Shown here: positions 42,501 to 52,262 of the stretch, piece by piece
Layout of the letters: every line of letters starts with the position of its first letter
Position numbering within the stretch: the first letter of the stretch is position 1
Source: Calendula officinalis
Lineage: Eukaryota; Streptophyta; Magnoliopsida; Asterales; Asteraceae
Direction of reading: 5' to 3'
Assembly: GCA_963853835.1 (NCBI GenBank)
Contig: OY970826.1
Span: 71,852,929-71,916,928 of the forward strand
Length of the DNA stretch: 64,000 nucleotides
Position numbers and translations under genes: made by a program
Notes under the pieces: generated by a model
Told to the model about the DNA's origin: nothing
The model's input: only the letters and a program-made list of their open reading frames with translations
The model's database searches: none

Positions 42501-42782
42501 TTCCCCGGGTAGACAAAATTAACACCCAAGGAAACACAAACCCTGAAAATAGGAAAATAATATATAATTGTCATGGTTAGTTTCCTTAGGTACACAACTA
42601 CACACCCTAGGAAACATAAAACCCTAAAAATAGAAGGATCAAACTTTTATTGTCAAAAGTTAGTTTCCCCGGGTAGCCAAAATACACACCCAAGGAAACA
42701 TAAAACCCTAAAAATAGGAAAACACACCATAGGAAACATAAAACCCCAAAAATAGGAAAATTAGTCATATATGGTTTCCTCG
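39583..42782. repeat. 5.07-kb satellite segment, copy 2, interrupted by element A
   Basis: Second copy of the segment at 34511-39582. It is cut at 42782 by element A, and its homology to the first copy resumes at 58665 (equivalent to about 37725), as expected for a simple insertion. Confidence 0.8.
42778..42782. repeat. Target-site duplication, left of compound element A
   Basis: CCTCG before the LTR TG, repeated at 58665-58669 after the last LTR. Joining the flanks restores the module start ggtttcctcgggtagac. Confidence 0.9.
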
Positions 42783-42987
42783 TGTTCGAGCAACGATTGT
42801 CAAACACAAAGACCAGGCGACGTCAACCTTGGATCTCCTGTGATGATCCCAGTGCAGACCCAACAAGCTCTTGGCGAACCTAGGGTGATCGAGGTTGAGT
42901 GCGAAGGTGAAAGTGAGTGTAAGTTAACTCTGTGTTTTAGGCTTCTTAATCTGTCTCAGTGTGTTGTTGACAATGAGTTAGGCCATG

Positions 42988-42995
42988 TATTTATA
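42988..42995 (-). promoter_or_regulatory. Possible TATA box in element A LTR 1
   Basis: TATAAATA on the minus strand, in the sequence CATATAAATACATGG. The same motif is in LTR 3 (58214-58221). LTR 2 and the partial LTR 4 have TATTAATA instead. The assignment rests on motif and LTR position only. Confidence 0.45.
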
Positions 42996-43146
42996 TGGCC
43001 TCAGGTATATGGAACGTTGGCTCATTATGACTACAATAAAGCAGTCATGAAGCGCCATTATGATGCGTGTCAATGATCGTGTAACGCCTTACTAATATGA
43101 CTGCAATAAAGCAGTTATGAACCGCCATTATGACGGGACGTCATAA

Positions 43147-43334
43147 CAATTCTGACAGGCGCTGACAATTCTGACAGGGCTGACAATTCTGACAGGCGCT
43201 GACAATTCTGACAGGCACTGACAATTCTGACAGGCGCTGACAATTCTGACAGGCCTGACAATTCTGACAGACGCTGACAACTTTGACAGGCGCTGACAAC
43301 TTGGACAGGCTCTGACAACTTGGATAGGCGATGA
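43147..43334. repeat. 18-19-bp tandem repeat array in element A LTR 1
   Basis: Ten full units of CAATTCTGACAGGCGCTGA type (eight of 19 bp, two of 18 bp) plus a partial one. The right-hand units drift to CAACTTGGACAGG. One unit fewer than LTRs 2 and 3. Confidence 0.92.
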
Positions 43335-43419
43335 CAACTTGGGCTTAGTTGTAGTGGCCCATCTTCATGTTTAGGTGATATTTACCTATATACATTGGTA
43401 ATCCCTACTAACCTCATCA

Positions 43420-43434
43420 TGCCCTCGAGTTAGG
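43420..43434 (-). other. Polypurine tract region of element A, copy 1
   Basis: Minus strand CTCGAGGGCA directly before the LTR; copy 2 has CTCGGGGGCA. A C-to-T change on the + strand interrupts the G run here. The tract is short, so the call rests mainly on position. Confidence 0.55.
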
Positions 43435-43500
43435 ATTTTCCAAAAAAACTGTTTGCGAGTCGTAACTATCAGTACGCGTAAGTCCTTTGCCTTTTTTGCG

Positions 43501-43552
43501 TTTATTTATTTTATTTTATTTTATTTTATTTATTTATTTATTATTTTTTTTT
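43501..43552. repeat. TTTTA-type microsatellite in element A
   Basis: Runs of TTTTA and TTTA ending in nine T. A matching tract lies at 54772-54823 in internal copy 2. Confidence 0.9.
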
Positions 43553-43607
43553 CGATTGGACCGGTTGCAACACGTGACCGGCGGCCAGCCCTGGACCGGC
43601 GGCGGCG

Positions 43608-43612
43608 ACGAG
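43608..43612. repeat. Target-site duplication, left of element B
   Basis: ACGAG before the LTR TG, repeated at 50907-50911. The undisturbed copy of this site is ggcgacgtgcaagac at about 54875-54889. Confidence 0.9.
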
Positions 43613-44008
43613 TGTAACACCTCAATTTTTAATACACTTTTTAAAACATATTTTTAAATAAAAATATCACAAAGTCCAATATCCTGAAATATGGTTCGAC
43701 AAAAACCTTTTAAAAGATTATCAGAGTAATTAAATCCGGTGTTACAGAAATAATATCATAACCATAGGATAAACGAGATCTACCTACGAGCTCCCGAGCT
43801 AATCAACACTAGGACACTTCTATCGCGACCCTCTAATCCATCGACCTCGAACCTGAGTACATAGCCAAAAACAAAGTAGTACGTGAGACAAAATAGTCTC
43901 GTGAGATACATGGGTTTTAGACCCGACATTAATATATATAAATAATCACATTTATTAATAATCACGTTTATTAGATATATATATAAATATATATATCTAT
44001 ATACTTTA

Positions 44009-44343
44009 GTTACCTCCGTGGTAACCCTATCTCATTCATATACATCAATCACCTCTTCGGTGATTCTATCACATTCATTCATAGCCTATTCGACCCGTCA
44101 AGTTGTTCGGAAAGCCTCCAAACCAACGAGACCCCATTTTTGTCCTACTAACCAGAAAGCCTCCGATCTAGTAGGACCCCCATTGTCACAGTGTTCAACC
44201 AAAGTGACCTATTTTTATCTTACTAACCAGACAGCCTCCAATCTAGTAAGATCCAACATCTTGTTGGGCGATCGGAATGCCTCCGACTCATCAGTTTTAT
44301 TCAAGATACCATGATAATCCAGAATGCCTCCAAATCTATCATG
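44009..44343 (-). repeat. Hairpin array in element B LTR: variable stems, conserved loops
   Basis: Successive inverted repeats: GTTACC/GGTAAC (44009-44025); AATCACC/GGTGATT (44047-44065); a weak GTTG/CAAC (44102-44127); GTCCTACTA/TAGTAGGAC (44142-44177); GTCAC/GTGAC (44185-44208); ATCTTACTA/TAGTAAGAT (44217-44252); CATGATA/TATCATG (44310-44343). The longer ones enclose an 18-20-nt loop of the form accaGAAAGCCTCCgATC. Stem sequences differ between units while base pairing is kept. The array is present in the second LTR at +5296 bp. Confidence 0.88.
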
Positions 44344-45288
44344 TACCTGCCCTATTTCAATCTACCCGTCATAACTATTACATGTGACTATATGCCACAT
44401 CTACCATCAATGCCATAAGGCCATCATACAATCCATCCACATGCTAATCTTAACTAGCATTCACATAATTAAATCAACTAGTCTCATTATTAGTAATCAC
44501 ATATTATAAAGGTATACTCTTTTACATTATATCAGATATTAGTTATTAACTACTTTTCATTATCATGATCCCTTTCAAAATCATCAATCACTTTAGACAT
44601 ACTTAGATAGTCTACTATTTATCACTTTCTCATCTTTTCAATCATATCTTTATAAAAAAATCATTTATTAATAAAGACTCACAAATCATCATATATATTT
44701 TTAAAAACCATTTGCTATGTACCCAGTTTTAAAGTTCACATGTACTCACCTTAGCCAAGCTAACTCCAAATCGTGTCTAACAACACGAATCCTTGCTTTC
44801 CAATTTGTGAAATGTCACCAATCTTTAGGTCTTCTTGACCTATCATCCATATCATCATAAAATCTAGTTATTATCCATAACTAGCTACCAATAAACCCAT
44901 AACAACATTCTTAACCACCAAGTTCATCCAACTTGGTGAAACCCCAAAACCCTAGTTCAAGATTTCCATCAATAAACCCAAATCCAACTTGTACACATCA
45001 TTTACAAGCTTACAATGAGTGTTCTACACTCATGATTAGTCACCTTCCCCAAAGATGACATGAATGATTCCCCAAACCACCATTTCTACCCAAACAAGGT
45101 TCATAACTAGCTAGATAACATCAACAATCAAGAAATCTTACCTTTGATGTTTAGATCCTTCAAGATGGTGAAGATTTGAGCTCAAGAACACCAAGATCGC
45201 CCCTTTCTCTCTCTAAAACGGCTGCACAAGTGTTGGGTGGAAAAATGAAGAAACCCTAACTTTTTCCCGTTTTATTCAGAACCATACA

Positions 45289-45323
45289 GTTCGCGATCGC
45301 GAACTCAAGTTCGCGTCGCGAAC
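45289..45323. repeat. CG-rich palindromes in element B LTR
   Basis: GTTCGCGATCGCGAAC (45289-45304) is a perfect 16-bp palindrome. It is followed by GTTCGCG-T-CGCGAAC (45309-45323), which recurs at 45422-45436. In the other LTR the first palindrome is broken by one G-to-A change (GTTCACGATC at about 50585). Confidence 0.9.
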
Positions 45324-45610
45324 TTTGCGCCTCGAGCACACTTCGCGATCGGGAGCTGGTCGTGAACTCTTCACGTCAGGCCACCAACATCTCTGCCTCG
45401 ACTTCACGAACGCGAACCGGAGTTCGCGTCGCGAACTCCCCAGGTTGCCGAGGCTGCACTTTTTCAACTTTATCTCGACCCGGTTTCGTCCATAACTTCC
45501 TCGTACGATGTCCAAATGACACGAAACCAATTCCTACGTGTTTTAAACGATTTATCCTTATTTATCATATTTTTCCATAATTTATTTGATTCAAATTTCG
45601 GGTCGTTACA

Positions 45611-45630
45611 ACTATCTACCCCTTAAAAGG
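45611..45630 (-). other. Polypurine tract of element B
   Basis: Minus-strand AAGGGGTAGATAG adjacent to the LTR boundary, in the position expected for the plus-strand primer. Confidence 0.75.
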
Positions 45631-45787
45631 ATTCCGTCCTCGGAATCAACTCAAATATTTTCCGTTCCACAATCGACTGAGTATTCCGCTTCCATTCGTC
45701 CTTACCTATCACCATTAAACTTTTCCAATCATGATCCAACAACAATTATACATTTAAATGCCCTCTTAACACCGTTATGCCCAAACG

Positions 45788-46298
45788 GGTCAAAAACCCA
45801 TCTTAAGCCCTTAATACTCCAAACGGGTCAAAATTCCATAACTCGACTCTAACACTTTTAATCATTTAACCAACTCCCTTCTATCCACATAGGAACGGTA
45901 TGACCCAATCATTACTATGAGTAAATCACCCGAAACGATAGTCAATATTTAGCTTTGACCAATTTGTCAACATTGTCAAATCTTTGACTTACGCACAAAG
46001 TCAACCATGTCTTAATAACTTCCTTACACACTAGTGATTCCATTAACCATAAGTTCCTTAGCAGTCGACCTTACATTCATGGTCCAACAACAATCATACT
46101 TGATTCCTAAATTCAACTCGAATACCCAACGGTTAAAGTCGTACCCTTTGACTACCATTATTTCCATCAATCCATTAACCACTATCATACACATGTAGAT
46201 GATACATTATGTCCTTATCCTTGACTAACCATTTTAAACGAAAGTCAAAACCCAATTTTGACTAAAGTCAACAATCCACTTGTTGACCAACCTTGACT
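45788..46298. promoter_or_regulatory. W-box (TTGACY) cluster in element B interior
   Basis: Twelve TTGACC/TTGACT cores on both strands in 511 bp, at 45788, 45826, 45955, 45984, 45999, 46148, 46221, 46243, 46258, 46266, 46283 and 46293. Uniform base use predicts fewer than one. W-boxes bind WRKY factors of the plant defence response. That these sites act here is inference; they lie inside the element, not in the LTR. Confidence 0.5.
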
Positions 46299-46850
46299 TA
46301 TGAATAAAATCATACTTACTTTGCAAACTTCACATATTCCTTATTACCGAAACGTCTTTCCTAAGCCTCTCAATTTCGGTTTCCATATTTAAATTTCCTC
46401 TCTCAATTGTTCCCTTTTTCCTCGATTTCGATTTCCACAATCGATTAACAACTTTCATTTAAATCGATATCAAATCTCTATTACTTTTTAACTTTCATCC
46501 AATTACCTATACCATTTATAATTTCCTTCAACTATCCTTATAACATACTTGAAATTCCCGATTACCGGTTCTAGAGCCTCGATCATATCCAATTGTGGCC
46601 TAACCACCCATTATACCTCTTTCACCACTCATTGGTTACTAATAAACTTTGCTTCCCATAAGCACCCATTTTCATAATCCGCAAACCTTTAGGTATCTTT
46701 TACACCTACCTATACTTAAACACGACCCGTATTTTCAACCCAAGTTCACACTTACCATAAAAATCATAACAATAACTAACCACACGGTTCTACATACGTC
46801 AGATACAAACATCACATGCCTGGTATAACAACTTATACTTTAACTATCAC

Positions 46851-46972
46851 ACCGAGATGATCGGAAAGCCTCCAATCCATCAAGGTCCAAACTGTCACAA
46901 TGATCGGAAAGCCTCCAATCCAATGTGACTCATCCAATCTCGTTAACCGGAAAGCCTCCGATCTAACAAGAT
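46851..46972 (-). repeat. Second hairpin cluster, element B interior
   Basis: Three hairpins of the LTR type: ACCGAGATG/CATCAAGGT (46851-46886, 7 of 9 paired), GTCACAATG/CAATGTGAC (46894-46929, 8 of 9) and ATCTCGTTA/TAACAAGAT (46937-46972, 8 of 9, the odd pair being a G-U wobble in element-sense RNA). The loops are again of GGAAAGCCTCC type. It may be a relic of an older LTR. Confidence 0.8.
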
Positions 46973-48149
46973 CCCTACAATACCATTCTATCTTGCATAC
47001 AATTCATATATGCATCATTCATTTAGCATCATGCTATCATTTCTTTTCATAACTAATCACATCCTCTATTGAATTTAAATTTCTCCACATTTCACATAAT
47101 ATTACCTTCCTAAAATCATATTCTTTTCATAGACCATTACTCTCACTTATCCCTTTATACCACCCGGTATATATACATAATCATTTCTAATGCTTTCCAC
47201 CAATCTACTCGTTTACCAATCGTCTTTTGTCGATTTATTTTCTCATTATCAAAGTTTACAATCTTTCTTCCACCACCTAGGTAACCACCATTGCATTCAA
47301 TTGTCCACATTTCTACCGAATCACCCGGTCAACTCGAGTCAACCAATTGACTCCGATCCGTAATCCAAACATAAGCTATCACACTTTTTGTATGTCCTTT
47401 TTCCATTAATTAATTGTTACCCTTGTCTTAGCAACCATTTATAGGATATTTTACCATTAATTAACCTTTCACTCTTAGCATCGCATCCATCATCTATGAG
47501 ACAACCTTTTGTCAACATTCAATCAATCATATTCAATTTCTAAAATTCGTCATTCCCAATACTTATACTTTTCCACCTATTTTCTATTTACGAGTTCCAA
47601 AACCCCAATATATCTTTGATCATTCTTTTATTTACCACCATCATAAAATAATACCACATCACTAATCCTTATTCTCCCAGAGTGCCACAATTTTACTTTT
47701 GAACTCTTCCCTTCTATGGTTTCCCATCCAAATATACGATTCTCACTAAGTCTTAGTGTTTCCTTGAACTTCCATCCTTTCCTTGAAATCATTCACTATT
47801 CCCGTGATTCACCTTTTGGTATTATATAATAGCATAACCTTTCATATCCTAATTATTTGCGTCACCGAACGCCAACTCATCCCAACATAACATCCCTATT
47901 TACATAACGAACCAGAGAGACTTCCCCCAATGCATATCACACCTTTACACATAACAAACCGGGGAAACTGTCCCCGAGAACATTTCCACACCAAACGATT
48001 CACCCATACTTATGCATGCCATTTCGCCTTGTCACCAGATCGTGCGACTATTCACCAATAAAACACGAACCTCATACCATAAATTTTACATTTGAGGAGA
48101 ACTTACCACACTTTTACACCTTTCACATCAACATGATTTGACGAACTCT

Positions 48150-48510
48150 GAACGAGTTTTTTCTTCCTTTGTTGACTCCAAGCTACCATCGGACTTCCTC
48201 TTTTCTCCACTTGACGACGATTCATTGATCCTTCGTTGAATTACCTTCTCCACATTCCTAGCAATAAATTCTCTTAGAAATTCTTCCAAGTACTCTTTCG
48301 GTACAAAACTTCCCTATCAATCTACTCGCGAACTCCTTCCACGACATCTGGTACCATATTCCCTTTTTCAATGCTTCGAACATCACATTCCGCCGCGACC
48401 ACACATCACTCTCCCAGTAGACGAGCTGTAGAAGTCACCATATTTTCCTCCTAACACTTGCTCCATTTCACGAATCCACCGAATCACGGCCTCCGGTTCG
48501 GTACTCCCCA
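48150..48510 (-). pseudogene. Decayed gag relic of element B
   Basis: Reading the minus strand in pieces gives residues typical of plant Ty3/gypsy gag (Retrotrans_gag-like). One piece is EAVIRWIREMEQVL at about 48444-48509. After a frame change comes MSWKEFASRLIGKFC at about 48302-48346, then a Lys/Arg-rich stretch with stops. The order, a helix with W-I-R-E followed by a W-x-E/D-F segment, fits the family. Frames change at least once between the pieces and several stops follow, so no product is expected. It lies downstream of the primer site, where gag belongs. The family assignment is from memory of the pattern. Confidence 0.6.
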
Positions 48511-48893
48511 ATTACACATCCAACTTACACGCCATCAACGTCTTGAGCGAACATCGTTCCCTTTCTTCCGATTTGGAATCACTACCATCCTAACCCAATC
48601 ATGACGAAACTCAACTATAATTTCTCTTCTTGTCTTAGAGGAGCTTGTCCTCTTCTTGAGTTCACCCTTTTGTTATACCAATATTTTCACAATCAAAATT
48701 CAAATGATGACTCAACAGTCGAATAGAAACATTTATATCAAATCATGACATTTCTCTTAGGGTTCGACCCTACCATACTCGCACTTTTACGGTCTCAATA
48801 GACTCATCATGGACATCCTATGGAAACATATGGTCCTACTTAGCATAGCTTAAGACTAGGGAGGTCAAACCTACCTAATTCACTTAAACTATA

Positions 48894-48905
48894 GCTCTGA
48901 TACCA
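48894..48905 (-). other. Primer-binding site of element B (initiator-Met tRNA)
   Basis: Minus-strand TGGTATCAGAGC, three bases inside the 5' LTR boundary at 48909. It has the same 12 bases as the element C primer site. Confidence 0.93.
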
Positions 48906-48908
48906 AGT

Positions 48909-50906
48909 TGTAACACCTCAATTTTTAAAACACTTTTTAAAACATATTTTTAAATAAAAATATCACAAAGTCCAATATCCTGAAATATGGTTTGACAAAA
49001 ACCTTTTAAAAGATTATCAGAGTAATTAAATCCGGTGTTACAGAAATAATATCATAACCATAGGATAAACGAGATCTACCTACGAGCTCCCGAGCTAATC
49101 AACACTAGGCCACTTCTATCGCGACCCTCTAATCCATCGACCTCGAACCTGAGTACATAGCCAAAAACAAAGTAGTACGTGAGACAAAATAGTCTCGTGA
49201 GATACATGGGTTTTAGACCCGACATTAATATATATAAATAATCACATTTATTAATAATCACGTTTATTAGATATATATATAAATATATATATCTATATAC
49301 TTTAGTTACCTCCGTGGTAACCCTATCTCATTCATATACATCAATCACCTCTTCGGTGATTCTATCACATTCATTCATAGCCTATTCGACCCGTCAAGTT
49401 GTTCGGAAAGCCTTCAAACCAACGAGACCCCATTTTTGTCCTACTAACCAGAAAGCCTCCGATCTAGTAGGACCCCCATTGTCACAGTGTTCAACCAAAG
49501 TGACCTATTTTTATCTTACTAACCAGACAGCCTCCAATCTAGTAAGATCCAACATCTTGTTGGGCGATCGGAATGCCTCCGACTCATCAGTTTTATTCAA
49601 GATACCATGATAATCCAGAATGCCTCCAAATCTATCATGTACCTGCCCTATTTCAATCTACCCGTCATAACTATTACATGTGACTATATGCCACATCTAC
49701 CATCAATGCCATAAGGCCATCATACAATCCATCCACATGCTAATCTTAACTAGCATTCACATAATTAAATCAACTAGTCTCATTATTAGTAATCACATAT
49801 TATAAAGGTATACTCTTTTACATTATATCAGATATTAGTTATTAACTACTTTTCATTATCATGATCCCTTTCAAAATCATCAATCACTTTAGACATACTT
49901 AGATAATCTACTATTTATCACTTTCTCATCTTTTCAATCATATCTTTATAAAAAAATCATTTATTAATAAAGACTCACAAATCATCATATATATTTTTAA
50001 AAACCATTTGCTATGTACCCAGTTTTAAAGTTCACATGTACTCACCTTAGCCAAGCTAACTCCAAATCGTGTCTAACAACACGAATCCTTGCTTTCCAAT
50101 TTGTGAAATGTCACCAATCTTTAGGTCTTCTTGACCTATCATCCATATCATCATAAAATCTAGTTATTATCCATAACTAGCTACCAATAAACCCATAACA
50201 ACATTCTTAACCACCAAGTTCATCCAACTTGGTGAAACCCCAAAACCCTAGTTCAAGATTTCCATCAATAAACCCAAATCCAACTTGTACACATCATTTA
50301 CAAGCTTACAATGAGTGATCTACACTCATGATTAGTCACCTTCCCCAAAGATGACATGAATAATTCCCCAAACCACCATTTCTACCCAAACAAGGTTCAT
50401 AACTAGCTAGATAACATCAACAATCAAGAAATCTTACCTTTGATGTTTAGATCCTTCAAGATGGTGAAGATTTGAGCTCAAGAACACCAAGATCGCCCCT
50501 TTCTCTCTCTAAAACGGCTGCACAAGTGTTGGGTGGAAAAATGAAGAAACCCTAACTTTTTCCCGTTTTATTCAGAACCATACAGTTCACGATCGCGAAC
50601 TCAAGTTCGCGTCGCGAACTTTGCGCCTCGAGCACACTTCGCGATCGGGAGCTGGTCGTGAACTCTTCACGTCAGGCCACCAACATCTCTGCCTCGACTT
50701 CACGAACGCGAACCGGAGTTCGCGTCGCGAACTCCCCAGGTTGCCGAGGCTGCACTTTTTCAACTTTATCTCGACCCGGTTTCGTCCATAACTTCCTCGT
50801 ACGATGTCCAAATGACACGAAACCAATTCCTACGTGTTTTAAACGATTTATCCTTATTTATCATATTTTTCCATAATTTATTTGATTCAAATTTCGGGTC
50901 GTTACA
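48909..50906 (-). repeat. Element B LTR (5' in element sense)
   Basis: 1998 bp, the same length as 43613-45610 with about eight substitutions. The hairpin array is at about 49305-49639. Confidence 0.95.
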
Positions 50907-50911
50907 ACGAG
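50907..50911. repeat. Target-site duplication, right of element B
   Basis: ACGAG, identical to 43608-43612. Element A sequence (gcaagacatgcggg) continues from here. Confidence 0.9.
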
Positions 50912-50969
50912 CAAGACATGCGGGCAACAGCGGCGAAACCGGCGATTCGCAAGCTAACGGCTGGAGGGA

Positions 50970-51176
50970 CCGGCGGTCATAGCAGGACCGGCGGTCGCAC
51001 AGTGGCGGACCGGCAGTCGAGGGTAATGGCGGAACCGGCAGTCCTGGGCATTGGCGGAACCGGCGGTCATAGCAGGACCGGCGGTCGCACAGTGGCGGAC
51101 CGGCAGTCGAGGGAAATGGCGAAACCAACAGGGTCAACGGCGGAACCGGCGGTCGCACAGTGGCAGACGGCAGCAA
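50970..51176. repeat. GC-rich 90-bp minisatellite in element A, copy 1
   Basis: Two units of 90 and about 86 bp (starting 50970 and 51060) and a partial third, built from the motif ACCGGCGGTC. It is strongly GC-rich within an otherwise AT-rich window. Open frames of 80-136 codons across it are repeat by-products. The counterpart is at 54941-55150. Confidence 0.88.
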
Positions 51177-52262
51177 AGCACAGACCGGCGGCGGTGGCCC
51201 AGACCGGCGGCCATAGGCGAGACCAGCGGTAGGGGCGTGCGATTTTGGCAGATAGGTTTCCGCCTATGCGGACCGGCGGTGAGGTTTACGATTTAGGCTG
51301 GCGTTTTACGCCGAGGGTTAGGGTTTAGCGGTCCGGGAGAATAGGGATTAACCGGCCGGCGGTTTAGGGTTTTATGGTTGGACCCTTATACGCTTTTCGA
51401 CAATCGTAAGCCAAAGTGAGACGGCGGTCTAGTTGGACCCTTATACGTTTTTACGCTTTAAATCATTAACTCCTTCCTAACTGAATTGTATGTTTTGCAG
51501 GTTTAACTGGGTTGCTCGCTACTACGTACTTGCTTGTCCATTGCTTTACTTTGAAAAATAATGTTTTATTGGATGATCAAGCCAATAACACATTTTTGTT
51601 TTTATCTTTTTATTATGGATGTTGTGTCCATGACACCGTCTTGGGTGTGCATGACAGTGTGTATATTTGGTTGTGCGTATGACACTTTCTTGAGAGCCCA
51701 TGATGCCTTTGTATGCCAATGACCTGGGTAGATTTGGGTATCTCTGATGTATGCTTCATATTGTGCCTGTGACACTGTGCCAATGGCACTTTTGTTGGAT
51801 AACCTTTACTTTGTTTACTCGCGAGGATTGTCACTTCCCAGTGAGAAGTGCTTATCTTTTATCAAGTAGATTAAAAGACGAGTATGATTGTATGTTATTT
51901 GGCCAGACAAGGTTGTCTTTCTTGGCTTCATACATGTTGTATTGAACTATGTTCTTAGTTGTGTACATGCACATGCGTGCTCAAGTTGTAATATTGTACG
52001 TAATGAAAGTGCATGTTTGGCTTTAGACTGAGATGTCTATTGTGGCCTTATGCTTTTTGTATTGAATCCTTACTTCAATATTTATTTGTTTATGCAAAAA
52101 CCATAGAAAAATGATATTGTGAGATAATATTGGGATACAAGATCAGACAAAATGCTATTATCGCCAGTTTCATGCATGACCATGACATTCCATGTGCTTG
52201 GAAACATGTATTGAAAACATAAAGGAAAAAATGACAGTAAAGACTATCGCACCTTGATAGGT
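51177..52262 (-). other. Element A non-coding region, copy 1
   Basis: About 1.1 kb between the GC-rich minisatellite and the gag stop, that is, 3' of gag in element sense. It contains a ggtttagggttt stretch and a series of spaced TGACAC/CATGAC words at 51620-51790. No pol motif and no frame longer than about 75 codons is seen. The sequence is nearly the same in copies 2 and 3. Confidence 0.7.

Larger units (their letters stand above)
42783..43419 (-). repeat. Element A LTR 1 (distal, 3' in element sense)
   Basis: 637 bp, + strand TGTTCGAGC...ACCTCATCA. It contains 10 full units of the 18-19-bp repeat, a 50-bp direct duplication (43024-43073 and 43094-43143) and a TATAAATA motif on the minus strand. 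It differs from LTR 3 at about eight positions plus one repeat unit. Confidence 0.93.
43613..45610 (-). repeat. Element B LTR (3' in element sense)
   Basis: 1998 bp, + strand TGTAACACCT...GGGTCGTTACA. It contains a hairpin array (44009-44343), CG-rich palindromes (45289-45323 and 45422-45436) and the sites of about eight differences from the other LTR. Small open frames inside have no homology that I recognise. Confidence 0.95.
45611..48140 (-). other. Element B interior without recognisable coding sequence
   Basis: About 2.5 kb between the polypurine tract and the gag relic. All frames are broken by stops and I recognise no RT, integrase, RNase H or protease motif. It holds a TTGAC-motif cluster (45788-46298) and three hairpins related to those in the LTR (46851-46972). 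The remainder is low-complexity CAT/ATT-rich sequence in which nothing specific is seen. Confidence 0.7.
43613..50906 (-). mobile_element. Element B: complete LTR retrotransposon nested in element A (Ty3/gypsy-like, decayed)
   Basis: A 7294-bp element with two 1998-bp LTRs, a 3298-bp internal region (45611-48908) and an ACGAG target duplication within element A. The initiator-Met primer site lies next to the right LTR, so it reads on the minus strand. LTR ends TGTAACGACCCGAAATTT... are common in plant Ty3/gypsy elements of the Tekay/Del chromovirus group; that assignment is tentative. Only a frame-broken gag relic (about 48150-48510) is recognisable, and no pol domain is seen. The LTRs differ at about 8 of 1998 positions, so a coding-dead element was mobilised recently, presumably by proteins supplied in trans. 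Confidence 0.93.

Noticed and set aside
546..42755. Dozens of 60-107-codon open frames in the satellite (minus-strand hydrophobic, plus-strand Lys/Thr-rich)
   Set aside because: The same frame recurs in every module set and varies exactly as the repeat does. Stops fall wherever module length changes. The hydrophobic character follows from translating T-rich repeats. There is no start context, domain or isolated conserved copy.
43128..43337. Ser/Gln/Leu/Val repeat protein from the 19-bp array, or a CRISPR array
   Set aside because: Units are directly adjacent without unique spacers, and 19-bp units cycle all three frames. It lies inside a plant LTR.
45611..48140. Reverse transcriptase or integrase in element B interior
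   Set aside because: No frame of useful length and no YxDD, HHCC-type or aspartic protease motif found in either orientation by eye. A six-frame profile search with RT and IN models would settle this.
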